Origin: Madurella fahalii
Lineage: Eukaryota > Ascomycota > Sordariomycetes > Sordariales
Direction of reading: 5' to 3'
DNA: 64,000 nt
Assembly (NCBI GenBank): GCA_029876055.1
Contig: CM056874.1
Span: forward strand, 9,355,785-9,419,784
Position numbers and translations under genes: made by a program
Notes under the pieces: model-generated
Databases searched by the model: none
What the model was told of the DNA's origin: nothing
The model's input: only the letters and a program-made list of their open reading frames with translations
Shown here: positions 23,579 to 35,568 of the stretch, one piece after another
How positions within the stretch are numbered: position 1 is the stretch's first letter
Layout of the letters: each line of letters opens with the position of its first letter

Positions 23579-25693
23579 GTCGTAGCTACCGTCCTTATCT
23601 AGAAGAACGAAGAAGTAGGCGGTAACCTGTTGTCCTACCAGGCAGATCTTTGCCTATGTTTCTCCCTTAAATGGGCGAGATCTATAGAGCCCTCGTGAGA
23701 CGATCTGTATCTCTTATACCTGTAGGGCGTATTTGACAGCAAGCCTTATCGAAATACAGTTGTTTTCTGATCCCGAATCGAGGAGGGCGAGTTCTTTATC
23801 TGAGATATAGGATTCGAAGTTGATATACAACGATAATAACGGGTGTATATATATGACGATACCTAACTCATTCTTTTGGTTGAGCGTTAGATTGTTGATA
23901 GGTTTTCTTAACAGACTGTCCGCCCTCTCGTAGATAGGGCCCGCGAACTAATTGAGACAGAGTCGTTCCTAGAACCCTCTATAGACAAGTCTGTAAGCTC
24001 TATCGTCAGTAATTCTAAAAAGTATAGGGATAGTCTGCCTCGTCTAGTTAGAGGGAGGTTCAACTGTAATCCGGCTTACGTTCGTCTTAAGGGAGATAGG
24101 CTAGGTAATGTTTTCTCTCGGGGTCGTCTTACCAATATTAGGGGTAGGGGTACTGGACCCCTTGTAATTAACAACTTCAAGCCTACTGGAGAGTTGTGTA
24201 ATATATGTAATCAAGGCTGTTTTATAGGTAGGGAAGGCTTTAATAAGGTCCTCTATTATCATTAGTACCTTAACTGCTATAGTCTTTTCGACTAACTGGT
24301 GAACCGGTGGTTTCTCTCTATCCCCTTTTTGCTGAGCCGTCTTCTCCTCTTGAGAATCCTTAGGAGCCGCTATAGTGCTTTCTAATATACTCTCCTTCTA
24401 ATTAGAGGAAGACTGTTGTTGCGCCGGCATGAGAATAACTCTAGGCCCCTTATTAGGGAGCTTTATACGGATCTTGTCCTCGATATCCGCTTCTACTCGT
24501 ATTCGTTTAACGTTCTAGATTTCTAAGGAACTGTCTTCCCGACTCTCTATAGCAGTCCTATCGTCGTCCAACTGCTCCTCTGTCTTAGGAACTATCTTCT
24601 ATACTAGGGTCTTAGGTCCTCCCTATATAATAAAGAAATTGAGATGCCCTAGTTCTATATAGTTAAAGATAGACTTATCTCTATCTGTATAGAGGGCTAG
24701 GCGGTTGACTGAAGTTCTTAGAGCTGGTACCTCTATAGAGGGTACGATAGGTATAGTCTTGTCCCTAAGAAGATCCAGGTTCGGCTTATACGGCTTACTC
24801 TCAACGTCCTTATACTCCGAGTACTATTTTTGATATGCGGTATAGTTGCTGTAGCCTGGAATGAGAGAAGTATAAGCCCGGACGAGATTAGTGATCCCCG
24901 TATATATACTATTAACAGTGTTGGTAATGTCTTTCTTAATTAGGTGATAGGTACAATCTAGCTCTGTCCCAAGAAACTACTTGTGGTTGACGCTTTAATA
25001 GGCTAGTCCTCGAACTTAATTAGCTATCTTGATATTATACTCTATAATCATATAGCCTGGTTTGTTATAGTAGTAATAGTTGCTGTTTCTGACTATTATG
25101 CCTAGGCGGTAAGTACTAGAGCCCACCCTGCCTTATCTGTAATACTGAAGGACCAAGGAGCTAAGTTCTTCGATTTCCTAGGTATTGATATGGACTCCAA
25201 TGTTCCTGAGGCCGTCGAGCTATCGTTAAACCTCCTTAAGCTATATTTTCTGAATCGTAAGAGCTTTAAAGTCGTTAATCATTTTATCGAGGTCTCTCTC
25301 CGTCTAATCAGAAGGAGAGACGGCTATATCTTCGTCGTCTTCGGCTCTCTCGCCTATAGCGACAGCTGTAGCAAGGGAGGATGTATGATCTTTAGTGGTT
25401 TCCCGAGGCTTGACCTTCTGAACTTGCCTATCGATAAGAAAACCGTCTATAGCGATACTAAGAAGCTAGTTATAGAAATCAGTGTATCCTATAGCCTTAA
25501 TATCGTTCTTCTACTTTCCTCGTTCTAGGAAAGTAATCTGTAGGTTATCACTTATCTTAGTCTAGAATAGACTTGCTACTAAGGTTTTAGCATCTTTAAT
25601 CTTATTGCCTAGGAGCCGGGTAATAAGACGATCCTACTCTACTAGGGTATTGACTAGGGCTAGTACAGTTGACTCGATGTACCTCGTATAGAA

Positions 25694-25944
25694 TGTAATG
25701 AGAGTCTCCAGACGAAGGTCAGGAGGACCCGCCGAATGATGCTGGATGATGTCACGATACAGGATAGATAAGAACCCCGTGAGAGAACTCTCTCACGCGG
25801 GGCACTTCTGATCCGCAAGAATCAGTCTCTGTGTAATTGATAGGAGGCTGTTTACTAAGATATCGCCCGCTGGTCCAGGTCTTTTCGGTATTAAGACATC
25901 GTAGTCCATCTCCCTCAACGTGTTCCTAGAACAACCCTTTTACA
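25694..25944 (-). mobile_element. LTR copy C of the TGTAA family, inverted
   Basis: The 251-bp sequence is the reverse complement of copies A and B, with intact TGTAA/TTTACA ends. Flanking 5-mers (TAGAA / ATTCT) do not match, so it is not a simple solo insertion. On its left the minus-strand gag-pol relic begins at once, which makes it the likely 5' LTR of that relic. Confidence 0.8.
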
Positions 25945-28900
25945 ATTCTAATCCTTCTGTTCTACCGTTGGCCGAGATAGCACCTACGATAAGTACCTCC
26001 CGTAAGCTGGGAGCAGAGTCGAGTCCAGGGGAAAACACCCCCCAATCACCTACAAATCCTATGCGCCTTCATCGGTCGGAATCACTAGGATTTTGACCTC
26101 GCATATCTTCGCATACCCTTTCGGACTCCCGGGTTCCGCATCAAGCTCCTCACTATAATAACCTGTTGGAATCAACCTGTCTTCGGATACAGTAACTGGA
26201 AGCGCTGAAACAACTGCAAGAACAAGAAGAGGGTTTGCTTCGGAAGCTAGGCATCTCACCAGGCGAATCCTCACCGAAACGCAGGCGATATCGTTCTCCT
26301 TCAGCAGGTTCTAGTGACTATAATAAGGACCGAAAGGCGATTAAGGTGAAGCATCTAATTCAGTTCCCTGATAATACCATCCATCGACGCTATTTGGAAT
26401 AGCTCCAAGATCTATAGCGAGCATTTATAGGAGACCCGAAACGGTTTAAAATAGGTATAAACCGGATCCTTTTCGCTTTAGATTAAATAGAAGAACGTCC
26501 TTGCAATCGATAGTACAGTCATTGCAACAATCTTCCGACAGATGCACGACAAGAGGCCGAAAACGACTGGAAAACGTTTGAAGATTGGATACTGAACTAT
26601 ATTCGAGATCTTATAGATCAAGAATCTACTGTTATAAAGTAGCTTAATGATACTAAATAACGAGAAAACCAGTCTTCCTTGGACTTTCATTAGTACTTGG
26701 AATCTCTTAAGGCCCAATTCCCGAAGTAGGACGAAAAGGCTTATACTCTTACCTTTTATACGAAGCTTTTGTCTGCAATTAGCAACTATATCGACTTATA
26801 TATCTACAACAAGCTAGAGATTCGGGAAGAGATAGTTAAACTCGCTATTTAAATTTGGTATAGTTTCTAGTACTGAAAATCTCAGGAAGCCTCTAAGCAT
26901 TCGTCCCGAAATCCTTCTTACTCTTCTCCTTTATTACGTTCTTCTCTAACCTACAAATCGTTATTTTATCCTCGAAGAGCGTTATTATCCCGTTATTACT
27001 AACGAAATATACTGTCAACGACGCTATATACGAAACCTAACGACCACCCTACATCAACCCCATCTCATTTCAATCAGCTGAACCCTACAGACAGTCAGAG
27101 AAACCCTTTAACTTATTTTGTTTATAGCAGTAACACCCATTTTACCAACGACTGCCTACAAAAAGGAGTATCAGTAAATAAAGCCACTAGGTATCCTAGT
27201 CGCCGAGGTAGGGGATCGTGCCCAAATCGGCGGGAAAACGGCAGATACCGGCGGATATAAACCCTGATCACGTCGGTAAAGACGATATACCAGGGGTTCC
27301 AGTCAAAGAACGAATATATACTTCTATAACCTTATTGAACTATGCCCTTCAATCTATTATAGTCGATCTCGATACTGGAGCAGAGATTAATATTATCAGT
27401 CTGGAGTTCGTAAAGTAGAGGAAACTCCAATAGATTAGGATACAATCACCCTATATTCGGTTTATAGACTATTATATCGTTGAAGCATTTAGTGTTTATA
27501 AAGTTCCTTTAGAACTGACAGACTGCTAAGGAATTACTAAAAGAATATATATTTCTTATACTACTATCAATTACTCCCTTATTACAAACGATTCTCCTAT
27601 TCTTTTTAGGATACTAAGTTTAACATCCTATAAGATCTTGTTATACCTAGAAGGGAATTTATAGTAGTTTATAACGGAATCGGAGCGTATTTGGATTGAA
27701 AACCCGAAGAAATTCTTAAAAATATGTCGAGGAGAAGCTTGTATTTACTCCTTAATGCAGTACCTAGATATGCCGGAGGCACTTTTTCCGGAGGAGGAAG
27801 AGGAGAATACCCCCCGAAAACCTAAAGATATCCCTCCTAAAATCTCAGACTTTACGGATATTATAAACTCCAATAACGCAGATATTCTACCTTCTTTTAA
27901 AAGCACTAATTATACTATTGATCTACTCCCCAATACTATTCCTCCTATTAGACCTCTTTACCCTCTATTACAATATAAACTTTCGATTTTAGAGGAATAT
28001 CTACGCGAAAACCTAGTAAAAGGCCGTATTTGTCTATCCTAGAGTTCAGCTGCAAGTCCTGTTTTGTTTGTCCTAAAGAAAGATAGTACTCTATATTTAT
28101 ATATAGATTACTGCGGACTCAACCGGATAACGGTTAAGAATCGGTACTCTTTACCGTTGATCTCAGAACTCTTAGACCGAGTATCCGGAGCAAAGTATTT
28201 TACGAAGTTGGACCTGAAAGAGGTATACTACCGGATTTGCATCCGAGAAGGAGACGAATGGAAGACGGCTTTCCGTACCCGATACAGTCTGTTTGAGTAT
28301 CTTGTTATGCCTTTTGGCCTGACAAATGCTCCTGCGACCTTCCAAAGTTATATTCAGACTGCTTTAGGCGGGCTACTAGACGATTGTTATATATATTATT
28401 TAGATAACATTTTAATTTTCTCCCTAGACCGGGAAACCTATACGACTCACCTCCGACGAGTCCTAGAACGCCTGAGACAAATGCAGTTATACTGCAAACC
28501 CAGTAAGTATTTATTTTATTAGGATAAGGTGGAATTTCTAGGTTATATTTTAACTCCCGAAGATATCGGTATAGATTCGGTACGAATTCAGACTATCCAA
28601 GATTAGCCTGAACTACAGTCCTATCGAGATATCCAAGTTTTCTTAGGATTTTGCAATTTTTACCGTCGATTTATTCGAGGTTGTTCGGAGATTGCATTAC
28701 CGTTAAGTAATTTGCTAAAGGGGTTACAGAACGGACGAAAACCGGGAACCCTCCGGTTAGAGGCCGAAGAGCGTACGGCATTCGCGCAGCTTAAAAGAGT
28801 ATTTCAAGATACACTAGTTTTACATTATTTCGACCCTGAACTCCCTATTATTATTAAGACAGACGCCTCTGACTTTACAATAGAAGCTATCCTATTGTAG

Positions 28901-28961
28901 GTCCCGAAAGGAGGCCGAAAACGTCCTGTTGTGTTCTAGTCGGCGAAGTTTTCTGGACCGG
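25945..28961 (+). pseudogene. Ty3/gypsy gag-pol relic, plus strand, truncated in RNase H
   Basis: A gag-like region runs about 26,300-27,200 with TAG stops. Protease DLDTGAEINIIS lies near 27,370-27,405. RT motifs are YIDYCGLNRITVKNRYSLP, KLDLKEVYYRI, VMPFGLTNAPATFQ and YYLDNILIF near 28,400; the catalytic YLDD is changed to YLDN. RNase H starts KTDASDFTIEAIL and the frame ends at SAKFSGP, where LTR copy B begins at 28,962. Integrase is missing. Clearly a dead element. Confidence 0.85.
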
Positions 28962-29212
28962 TGTAAAGGGGTTGTTCTGGGAACACGTTGAGGGAGATGG
29001 ACCACGATGTCTTGATACCGAAAAGACCTGGACCAGCGGGCGATATCTTGGTGAACAGCCTCCTATCAATTACATAGAGACTGATCCTTGCGGATTAGAA
29101 GTGCCCCGTGTGAGAGAGTTCCCTCACGGGGTTCTTATCTATCCTATATCGTGACATCATCCAGCATCATTCGGCGGGTCCTCCTGACCTTCGTCTGGAG
29201 ACTCTCGTTATA
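28962..29212 (+). mobile_element. LTR copy B of the TGTAA family
   Basis: 251 bp, closely similar to copy A and less RIP-changed. It starts directly after the truncated RNase H and ends CTCGTTATA. The flanks (ACCGG / AATTA) do not match, so the junction came from recombination or deletion rather than simple insertion. Confidence 0.8.
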
Positions 29213-29880
29213 AATTATCCTCCCCTCTATAGAACCTGTCCTCAGGTTCCTTACTGCTGAGGATCGTCTGAACTTAGGGGGTAAGACTTAGGATGACATC
29301 GGGTAGATATCAGGCGTACGTCGAATGCTGTTCGTAGCCGCGTAAATGGATAAGTGTCGAACCGGTGGACCTTACAGTCTATCCGCTCCAACGAGCTGTA
29401 TAGTAGGAAAGGAGAAACGATAGTTTGGGGTAAGGAGTAAGTCGTCTTATAGTCGGGAGGTTTTCGGGAAAAGTTCGGCCGGTTGTCGGGCCGTAGTGGG
29501 ATTCGCGGCTCCGAGGTCCCACTTTCCCGGTTCGGGCCTGAGATCCGAATTACGGCCGAATCGTCCGGATTTCTATCCGAACTCACGCATTGTCCTCGCA
29601 ACTTCAAAACGTATAAAGATTATGCGACTACTCAATCGCAAGGCTTGTATACAGTTGCAAATTTGCAGATATATATTAGCCGTTTCTCCTCGGGTATAAA
29701 TACCTCTCTCCTCTCCCACCTTTTCCAAAACTTTTCTTCTTCAGGCTCTCTTCCATATGTTATTTCGCTCGCTTTTCGCTCTGCTCCTACGCGTAGCTCG
29801 CTGCCCGTCCTCGCCTCTCTCTCCCTCTCTCTCTCTCTTCCTCTTTCTCTCTCTCTCTCTTCTCGTTATCGCTTCAGCTA
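29213..29880. promoter_or_regulatory. Leader region with TATA-like box and CT-rich tract
   Basis: GGGTATAAATACC lies at about 29,693-29,705, followed by a long pyrimidine-rich stretch including a CT microsatellite (about 29,815-29,865), as in promoters and leaders of strongly transcribed fungal genes. It precedes the zinc-finger gene relic that begins after about 29,880. The part before 29,480 shows nothing I can name. Confidence 0.45.
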
Positions 29881-30899
29881 CTTTTCCGTCGCGATAGACG
29901 TTTTCGCCGCCTCCGCCGCCGAGGTCACGCCGTATATAAAATGCATTCGCTCGGCGCTTAAAAACACTAACCCTCGCTCCGGCGAGGTCCTTACAATTGA
30001 CTATTCTTTCGAGTAGTCGACCTCCTCGCGTTGCTCCCATTGCAACGTAAAGAAAGAGTTGTATGCGCCGGTAAGTTGTATACATTTTCAGCGGATTGGC
30101 AGGGGATTTGCTAACGATTGTAGGCCGCTACCGGAATGGTTGGCAACTCCGTCGACCTTATGATCCTCATCGACGTAGCTCGCGCTATTATCGATTATCG
30201 CGTAGAGGACGCCGAGGGCGAGCTCGACGAGGAGGGTAATCGCCCTCAAGTTTCTACGCTGTCTCGCTACAGCTGCAAGAAGATCGCCGCCGCCGCCAAA
30301 GATCTAGTCGGGGCTTTCGACGCTGCCGAGACCGCTCATCGCCGCCAATTCGGCATTTCCGGCGCTACTAAGCCGTCTTCTATAAGTATATTGTCTTGCT
30401 TGTTTTCGTATACAAATCGCTAACATCTCGATAGCAAGCTTATGTAGTATATTGCTCTATAGTCGCGCTGTGCAGCCAACTCCGCCTGCAGCAGTCGTCC
30501 CGCCCTAGCCGGAACCGCGGCCGCAATACCGACGTTAGTCTCAATTACCATATTTCCACTGAGTCATCGCTGACTTTTTATAGTACGAGTCTAAGGTACG
30601 CGCCTAGGAGGTACGGTCTGTCGCTCGTCTATCGCTTAGCGACATTGGTTTCGTAGGTTGGTCAGGCGCTAAGCGCCGTTTTCTCAAGAAGGTCAAGGAG
30701 GAGATCGCTGCCAACGTAGAGGATACGGAGGCCTAGCAGGTTTGGGTGGAGGTAGCTCCTATAATAATATTTAGTTCTATCCCCTATGCGCCGTCGGAGT
30801 CCACTGGAATCCGATGAAAAAAGGGCCGTGCCACCCCCGAAGCGAGCCGGCCGGGGGGTAGACTCCGTTGAAACCCGTACCCCTGTAGAATCCGATGGG
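29880..30899 (+). pseudogene. Cysteine-rich zinc-finger gene relic, homologous to the antisense gene of the gypsy element
   Basis: The plus-strand frame reads PYIKCIRSALKN, then a TAG at 30,014, then STSSRCSHCNVKKELYAP up to 30,070. A canonical intron (30,071-30,123, GTAAGT...GCTAACGATTGTAG) leads to an exon starting AATGMVGNSVDLMILIDVAR and containing AAAKDLVGAFDAAETAHRRQ. A further decayed intron is likely at about 30,380-30,434. The cysteine pattern, the intron directly after the CxP-type end of the finger (phase 0) and the KDL...AHR block match the six-exon gene at 42,049-40,999. Missing cysteines and the TAG suggest it is dead. Whether it belongs to a lost retrotransposon is not known. 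It ends just before a 21-A tract. Confidence 0.6.
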
Positions 30900-30920
30900 A
30901 AAAAAAAAAAAAAAAAAAAA
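30900..30920 (+). repeat. 21-nt poly(A) tract
   Basis: An uninterrupted run of A separates the zinc-finger relic from the degenerate telomeric repeats. Such a tail could mark the 3' end of a retroposed sequence joined to a telomere, or it could be a simple repeat. Confidence 0.9.
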
Positions 30921-30925
30921 TTCGG

Positions 30926-31285
30926 AACCCTAACCCGAACCTCCATTCTCCCCCCCTCTCCCCTCCTCAGACGGAAACCCTATACGCTATACTCGAACCC
31001 TACCCCCAACTCCAACCCCAACCCCAACCCCAACTCTGAACCCCTAACCCTGAACCCTAACCCTAGTCCAACCCTAACCCTATAGTTAACCCTAACCCTA
31101 GCTCAACTGAAACTCTAGTTCAACCCTAACCCTGATAATAACCCTAACCCCAGCTTGACTTAAACCCTAGTTCAACCCTAACCCTAATTCTATTAACCCT
31201 AGCCTTATTATATTATTTATAACTTTCTGAACTAAGTTATATTATAGTATATTATACTATATTAACCCTAACCCTAAAGTATAAC
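30926..31285 (+). repeat. Interstitial degenerate telomeric repeats (CCCTAA type)
   Basis: There are at least a dozen CCCTAACCCTAA-like blocks interspersed with degenerate CCAACCCCAAC and AT-rich spacers (about 31,205-31,260). The C-rich strand reads 5' to 3' on the plus strand, the orientation of a left chromosome end. The helicase gene usually found next to telomeres follows at 31,756. Confidence 0.9.
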
Positions 31286-31755
31286 CTTAACCTTAATAGA
31301 CTGTTTAGAAACATTCTTCGAACTCCCTTTCCTCTCCCTCTCCCTTCTTTCCTAATACCTATATCTGAGGACGGAAGGGGATAGATAGCCGTTATATAAT
31401 TAATAAGATATAGAGTTATACTCTGTTATAAATAACATAACAACGTATAGAGATATAAGAAAAAGATAATACTTTGAAGAATATATTATCTTTATAGACT
31501 CTTTCACTATTGTAACCTCTCTCTACGATCCTCGACCTCCATTCGTATAGGCGGTCTCTCCCTGCCTCTCCTAGGAGCCCTTACCGCCCCTAAGAGCCTT
31601 CACCGCCCTTTTGTTTCATCACTACCGTATAGAGCACACTATATCCTTTAGCCGATACCGTACAATACTATACAGTATAATACAACATTAAGCCCAGGCT
31701 GGATATTCGTACGCCGGTAAGAACGACGAAAAGAAATACGTACCCTACCGATATA
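31286..31755. other. Spacer between telomeric repeats and helicase gene
   Basis: AT-rich at first, then normal. It presumably contains the helicase promoter. I see no coding region. Confidence 0.4.
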
Positions 31756-32492
31756 ATGGAGCCCTTTACGATCCTCCCGCCGTACGGTATACTGGTCTGC
31801 ACCCTCTGCCGCCGGGCCTGTATGGCTGCCGAGGTTAAGACCCACCTCTCGAGCCGCCATTCGGTTGAGATCGGTCTCGAGCGCCGGAAGGCCATCGTCG
31901 TAGCCGTCTCTACCGCCCCGGTCCTCTACCGTACGCAGGCCGACCTAAACTCGTTCCCTCTCCCGACCGGGCCGATCCCGGTTATCGGCCTCCTCGAGGG
32001 CCCCTACTTTGACGGTCTCGCCTGCTGTACATGCCCGTATGTAGCCCGGTAGGTCCGGACAATCCAGGAGCACTACTATACGGCATACGGCTAGGCCAAC
32101 CCCGCTACCCGGGGCGGCAACGTCCGGGAGAAGGCGGGCCGGCCGTACGACCTGCCCTGGGAGTGCGCTGTGCCGTGCCAGCGCTTCTTCCCTAACCGGG
32201 GTGCCTGTGGTTAGTTCCGTGTCGACGTGCCTGCCCGGCCTACTGCGGCCGATTAGCTTGCTGGGCCCCCTACCCCGGCCGGCGGTACGGGCGGGGGCGA
32301 GCTCCTCAACTCTGTTGCAGAGGTATATACCAACCTGCAGTGCCGTACGGCGACCGTCGAGAACGCCGAGGGTAAGCTCGTACCGAACCCCTGGCTCCGC
32401 CGGGTCGGCTGGGCCGAGTACCTTGCCGGCCTCGACTGGGCCTAGCTATATCGTACGGTAGGGCTTACCGCCTTGGAGGGCTGGCCTGTATA

Positions 32493-32525
<33 letters not shown>

Positions 32526-35207
32526 CGACGACGACGACGCTGCTACGAATACGTAGCTAGTCCAGCTAGCCTGGGACTCGGTCGGCCGGGTTGTACGGCG
32601 GGCCCAGCAGGCCTGTACAACTGCGGACGAGGTCAGCCTCGCTGTCCTCTTCGAGGTAAACCGTAAAGAGGTCGGGGTGAAGCCGGTCCGGCCGTTCGAT
32701 AGCTGCCTCGAGCTCTCGACCACTAAGCGGTATACCGATATATAGAACAAGGTCGTCGGCTACCTCCTCCGGACAAGTATATACGACCGGGTAAGCCGGC
32801 CCCCGTACAGGCTAACCTCTACGCAGTAGCGGCTCCTATAGCTCTGGTCTGACCTTCTCCAGAGTGCCGGCCCTAGGCCGTTGGACGGGGACCTCGGGCG
32901 GGCCGACCGGATCTGCCTCGACCTCCTCGTCGCCCTGCTCGACCACCTGCTCCCACGGGCTTTGTACGAGAGCGTCCTGCTTTCGGCCCTCGCCGTACTC
33001 GGGATCCGTAACGACGGTGGCTGGCTCGGGCCGGAGGTCTATATACCAATCTACTCGGCTATCATCAACGTCGTCCGTATGCTCGTTGTACGCTAGGCGC
33101 AGCTCGAGACGGACGAGGCTGACGAGGCTGGTAGGGTCCGGCCGAGCCTCTTCTACGCTGTCCGGGCTAAGGTCCGCCGCTTTATGACTACTACCTATAG
33201 CGAAGGCGAGCCGACGCCGATGGACTGGATCTTCGTGTCCCGCTTGTACGGCCTCCGGATCCGGTATACTACCGTCGCCTAGGGGCTAATCTACTGGAGG
33301 GACTACGGCTATACAGTCGTCTACCGGGATATCTCGGTCTCGGTAGACAGCCTGGCGGAGATGCTATATACGATCGTCCGGTCGGCCCGGCAGCTCCTCG
33401 ACGAGCTCCTCTTCGCCCCGGGTACAGCCGATACGGCCGGTATCGAGCCCCCGCCCCTGCCCCCGCCCGCCCTCGACTGGGGCAGCCTGTCGGACGACGT
33501 AGGCGAGGAGTATACTAGCTTCTCGTTCCTCCAGTACCCGGCGAATAGCCAGCTCGCCGGCTACGAATACTGGCTCGTACGGCGCCTATACGACTACCTA
33601 CCCTGGAGGGCGAGGTAGTTCTAGAGCGGCCCGGCCGGGCCCGCCACCTTCAGGCCACCGGCTATTAAGGTGTATGTCAAGAGGGTCGACGAGTTCCGGG
33701 CCCTACTCCTAGTAGCTACCTACCTGCTCGGTGGCCAGCCCGCCCGTACGACGGAGCTCCTAGGCCTCCGGCACTACAATACCATATACGCCGGCCGCCG
33801 GAATATTATAATCCAGGCCGGTATGGTCTGCCTAGAGTTCCGCTACTATAAAGGCTACCTAGCATCCGGATAGGTTAAGGTGATATACCGCTACCTCCTC
33901 TAAGAGCTCGGGGAACTACTTGTATGCTATTTTTGGCTGGTCCTACCCTTCTGCTAGTAGGTATAGGCCCTCTCGAACGGGGCGACCTAGCTGAGCCCTT
34001 ATCTGTAGGACTCTACCTTCGTATGAGTCCCTTCTTCTTTGTCTACTTCTTCTTCTTCTTCTTATCCTTCTTTAGCCGCTACTAGGCCGGCCTCGGGTAA
34101 TGGCGATAGCGGTAGTAGTAGTATAAGTACCGACCTTTATTACCGATTCTGGACCCCGGACCGGGTACGTCGGCTCCTACGGCAGTAGACCGAACGGCAT
34201 CTAGGCTGCACTCTCGGGGTCAGTACCTAGTACTATATTGCAATCGCTATCGGCCGGTGCTTCTTCTAGGGTACCGGCCTAGTCGGGGCTAGCGACTATA
34301 CCGGCCCGTATAGCGATTCGGAGATAGAAGGTAAGGACGAAGGGGGGGCTAACCTATAGGACGTCCAGGCCGGCTATAGCTCGTATATCGCGGGCTTTAT
34401 CTACAGCTGCGAAGCCTAAGAAGGCGATATCGGCTTTACAGGCTAACAGCAGTAGTTCTATACGGTAAGCGCTACCTGGTACCGGTTCTTCGGCTTCGGC
34501 ATTATAGCTGGCCCGGTAGAGGTAGGGGCAGCGGCCTAGCTGACATACGGTACCTTCGAGGAGGAGCGGCAGGCTGTACAGGCTAGCCGGCTCAGCCAGC
34601 TACGGTAGGTCGACCTATAGAGCCGCCTTCGCTAGCTAGTAGGCGACCCGGGTACGGACTTCCGGGGTAGCCAGCGGGCCGCGCTCGAAGCTGTTGTACA
34701 GGGCACGAGCCCTATTATACAGGTCGCCGGTACCGGTACGGGCAAGACACTAACCTTCCTACTCCCGGTATACTACTCTCGCGGGAGTACGATAGTTATA
34801 GTCGTCCCCTTCGTTGCCCTAGAGGAGGATATCTAGCGGCGGTATTGTATACTCCGTCTCCGCTGCGAGGTCTGGTCGCCGTACGAGGTATATACTGTGC
34901 TACTCGTCCTAGTTACCCCCGAGTCCTTCGATACCGATATATTTAGGGTGTTCCTATAGCGGCTTACTATCCGGTACTAGCTCGACCGGATTGTACTGGA
35001 CGAGTGCTATACCGTGTTCGACAGCTCGTACGCCTTCCGGCCTAAGCTCCGTACGATCGGTACGCTCCTATAGGCTACCGGCGCCTAGCTCGTCTTCCTT
35101 ACCGCGACGCTGCCGCCCCGGGACGAGCCCGAGTTCTTTGCGACGATGTACCTAGACCCGGTAAGGGCGGTCGTCGTACGGGAGCCTATATTGCGCCCTA
35201 ATATCGC
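31756..35207 (+). pseudogene. Telomere-linked RecQ-type helicase, 5' part, RIP-damaged
   Basis: The frame from ATG 31,756 carries a BED/C2H2-like finger at the N-terminus (LVCTLCRRACMAAEVKTHLS..H), as in fungal telomere-linked helicases. An Asp run lies at 32,493-32,538. A region TTELLGLRHYNT...RNIIIQAGMVCLEFRYYKGY, typical of these proteins, is at 33,750-33,870. Helicase motif I is AGTGTGKT at about 34,726-34,749, motif II is LDECYTV near 34,999 (normally DECH; His-to-Tyr fits C-to-T change) and motif III is FLTATLPP near 35,095. At least a dozen in-frame TAG stops, and absence of CA words, indicate RIP. The frame is kept up to 35,207, where a gypsy element is inserted. These genes are thought to act at chromosome ends; this one cannot make a full product. 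Confidence 0.88.
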
Positions 35208-35566
35208 TGTGAGGACCGGCTGAGCGGGGCCAGCGTGAGGCGCGGTCCGGAAGCCTCGGAGCCGCAGCGTAAGCGAGCCTCAGAAGCAACAACGGCACTA
35301 AGCTGGAATGGCATAAATAGCGCGTCAGATGAGCGTCGAAGGAGCGCACCAGCAAGGAGGACGACAAAGCAGCAGAGCGGGGAAGTAAGCCCTAGCGATA
35401 CGGTCACGGGCATAAGAAGGAGGGCGGGAGACAGAGCTTAGGGGAGAGGCAGAGTTCAATGAGACCACCACTCAACCCCTAACGAGCACTCTGCTCCTAC
35501 GTTGCGCGTGCACTGCTTGTACCCAGACACTCTGGTCTTACTACCCTTGGATCCTTGATCCTCACA
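35208..35566 (+). repeat. 5' LTR of the intact gypsy element
   Basis: 359 bp, TG...CA. A TATA-like ATAAATAG lies at 35,313-35,320. The segment AGAGTTCAA at 35,451-35,459 is complementary to the putative primer-binding site just after the LTR. Confidence 0.97.
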
Positions 35567-35568
35567 CG

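Larger units (their letters stand above)
18731..25693 (-). pseudogene. Ty3/gypsy gag-pol relic, minus strand, RIP-decayed
   Basis: Reading from 25,693 down: a gag-like region (25,500-24,100), an aspartic protease with LALLDSGSENN near 23,780, reverse transcriptase fragments with RVYLDDICIRGPR near 22,080 (the YLDD site is kept), an RNase H region near 21,500 and integrase-like sequence about 20,900-19,900. TAG stops break nearly every frame. The gag lacks an obvious CCHC knuckle. A 251-bp solo LTR (23,328-23,578) is inserted between protease and RT. The LTR at 25,694-25,944 abuts the 5' end in the right orientation and is probably its 5' LTR. Many short palindromes of the CYCTCTRAYYAGAG type lie inside. 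Confidence 0.75.

Noticed and set aside
28748..28763. CCCTCCGGTTAGAGG in the plus-strand gypsy relic as another palindrome insertion
   Set aside because: It fits the normal reading of that RNase H linker (TLRLEAEE), so it is more likely chance.
25945..29212. LTR copies C and B as the two LTRs of the plus-strand gypsy relic
   Set aside because: They are in opposite orientation, and the flanks give no shared target duplication, so they cannot be a normal LTR pair.
32493..32538. GAC repeat as a separate microsatellite feature
   Set aside because: It is in frame inside the helicase relic and encodes an acidic run, common in such proteins, so it is described there.
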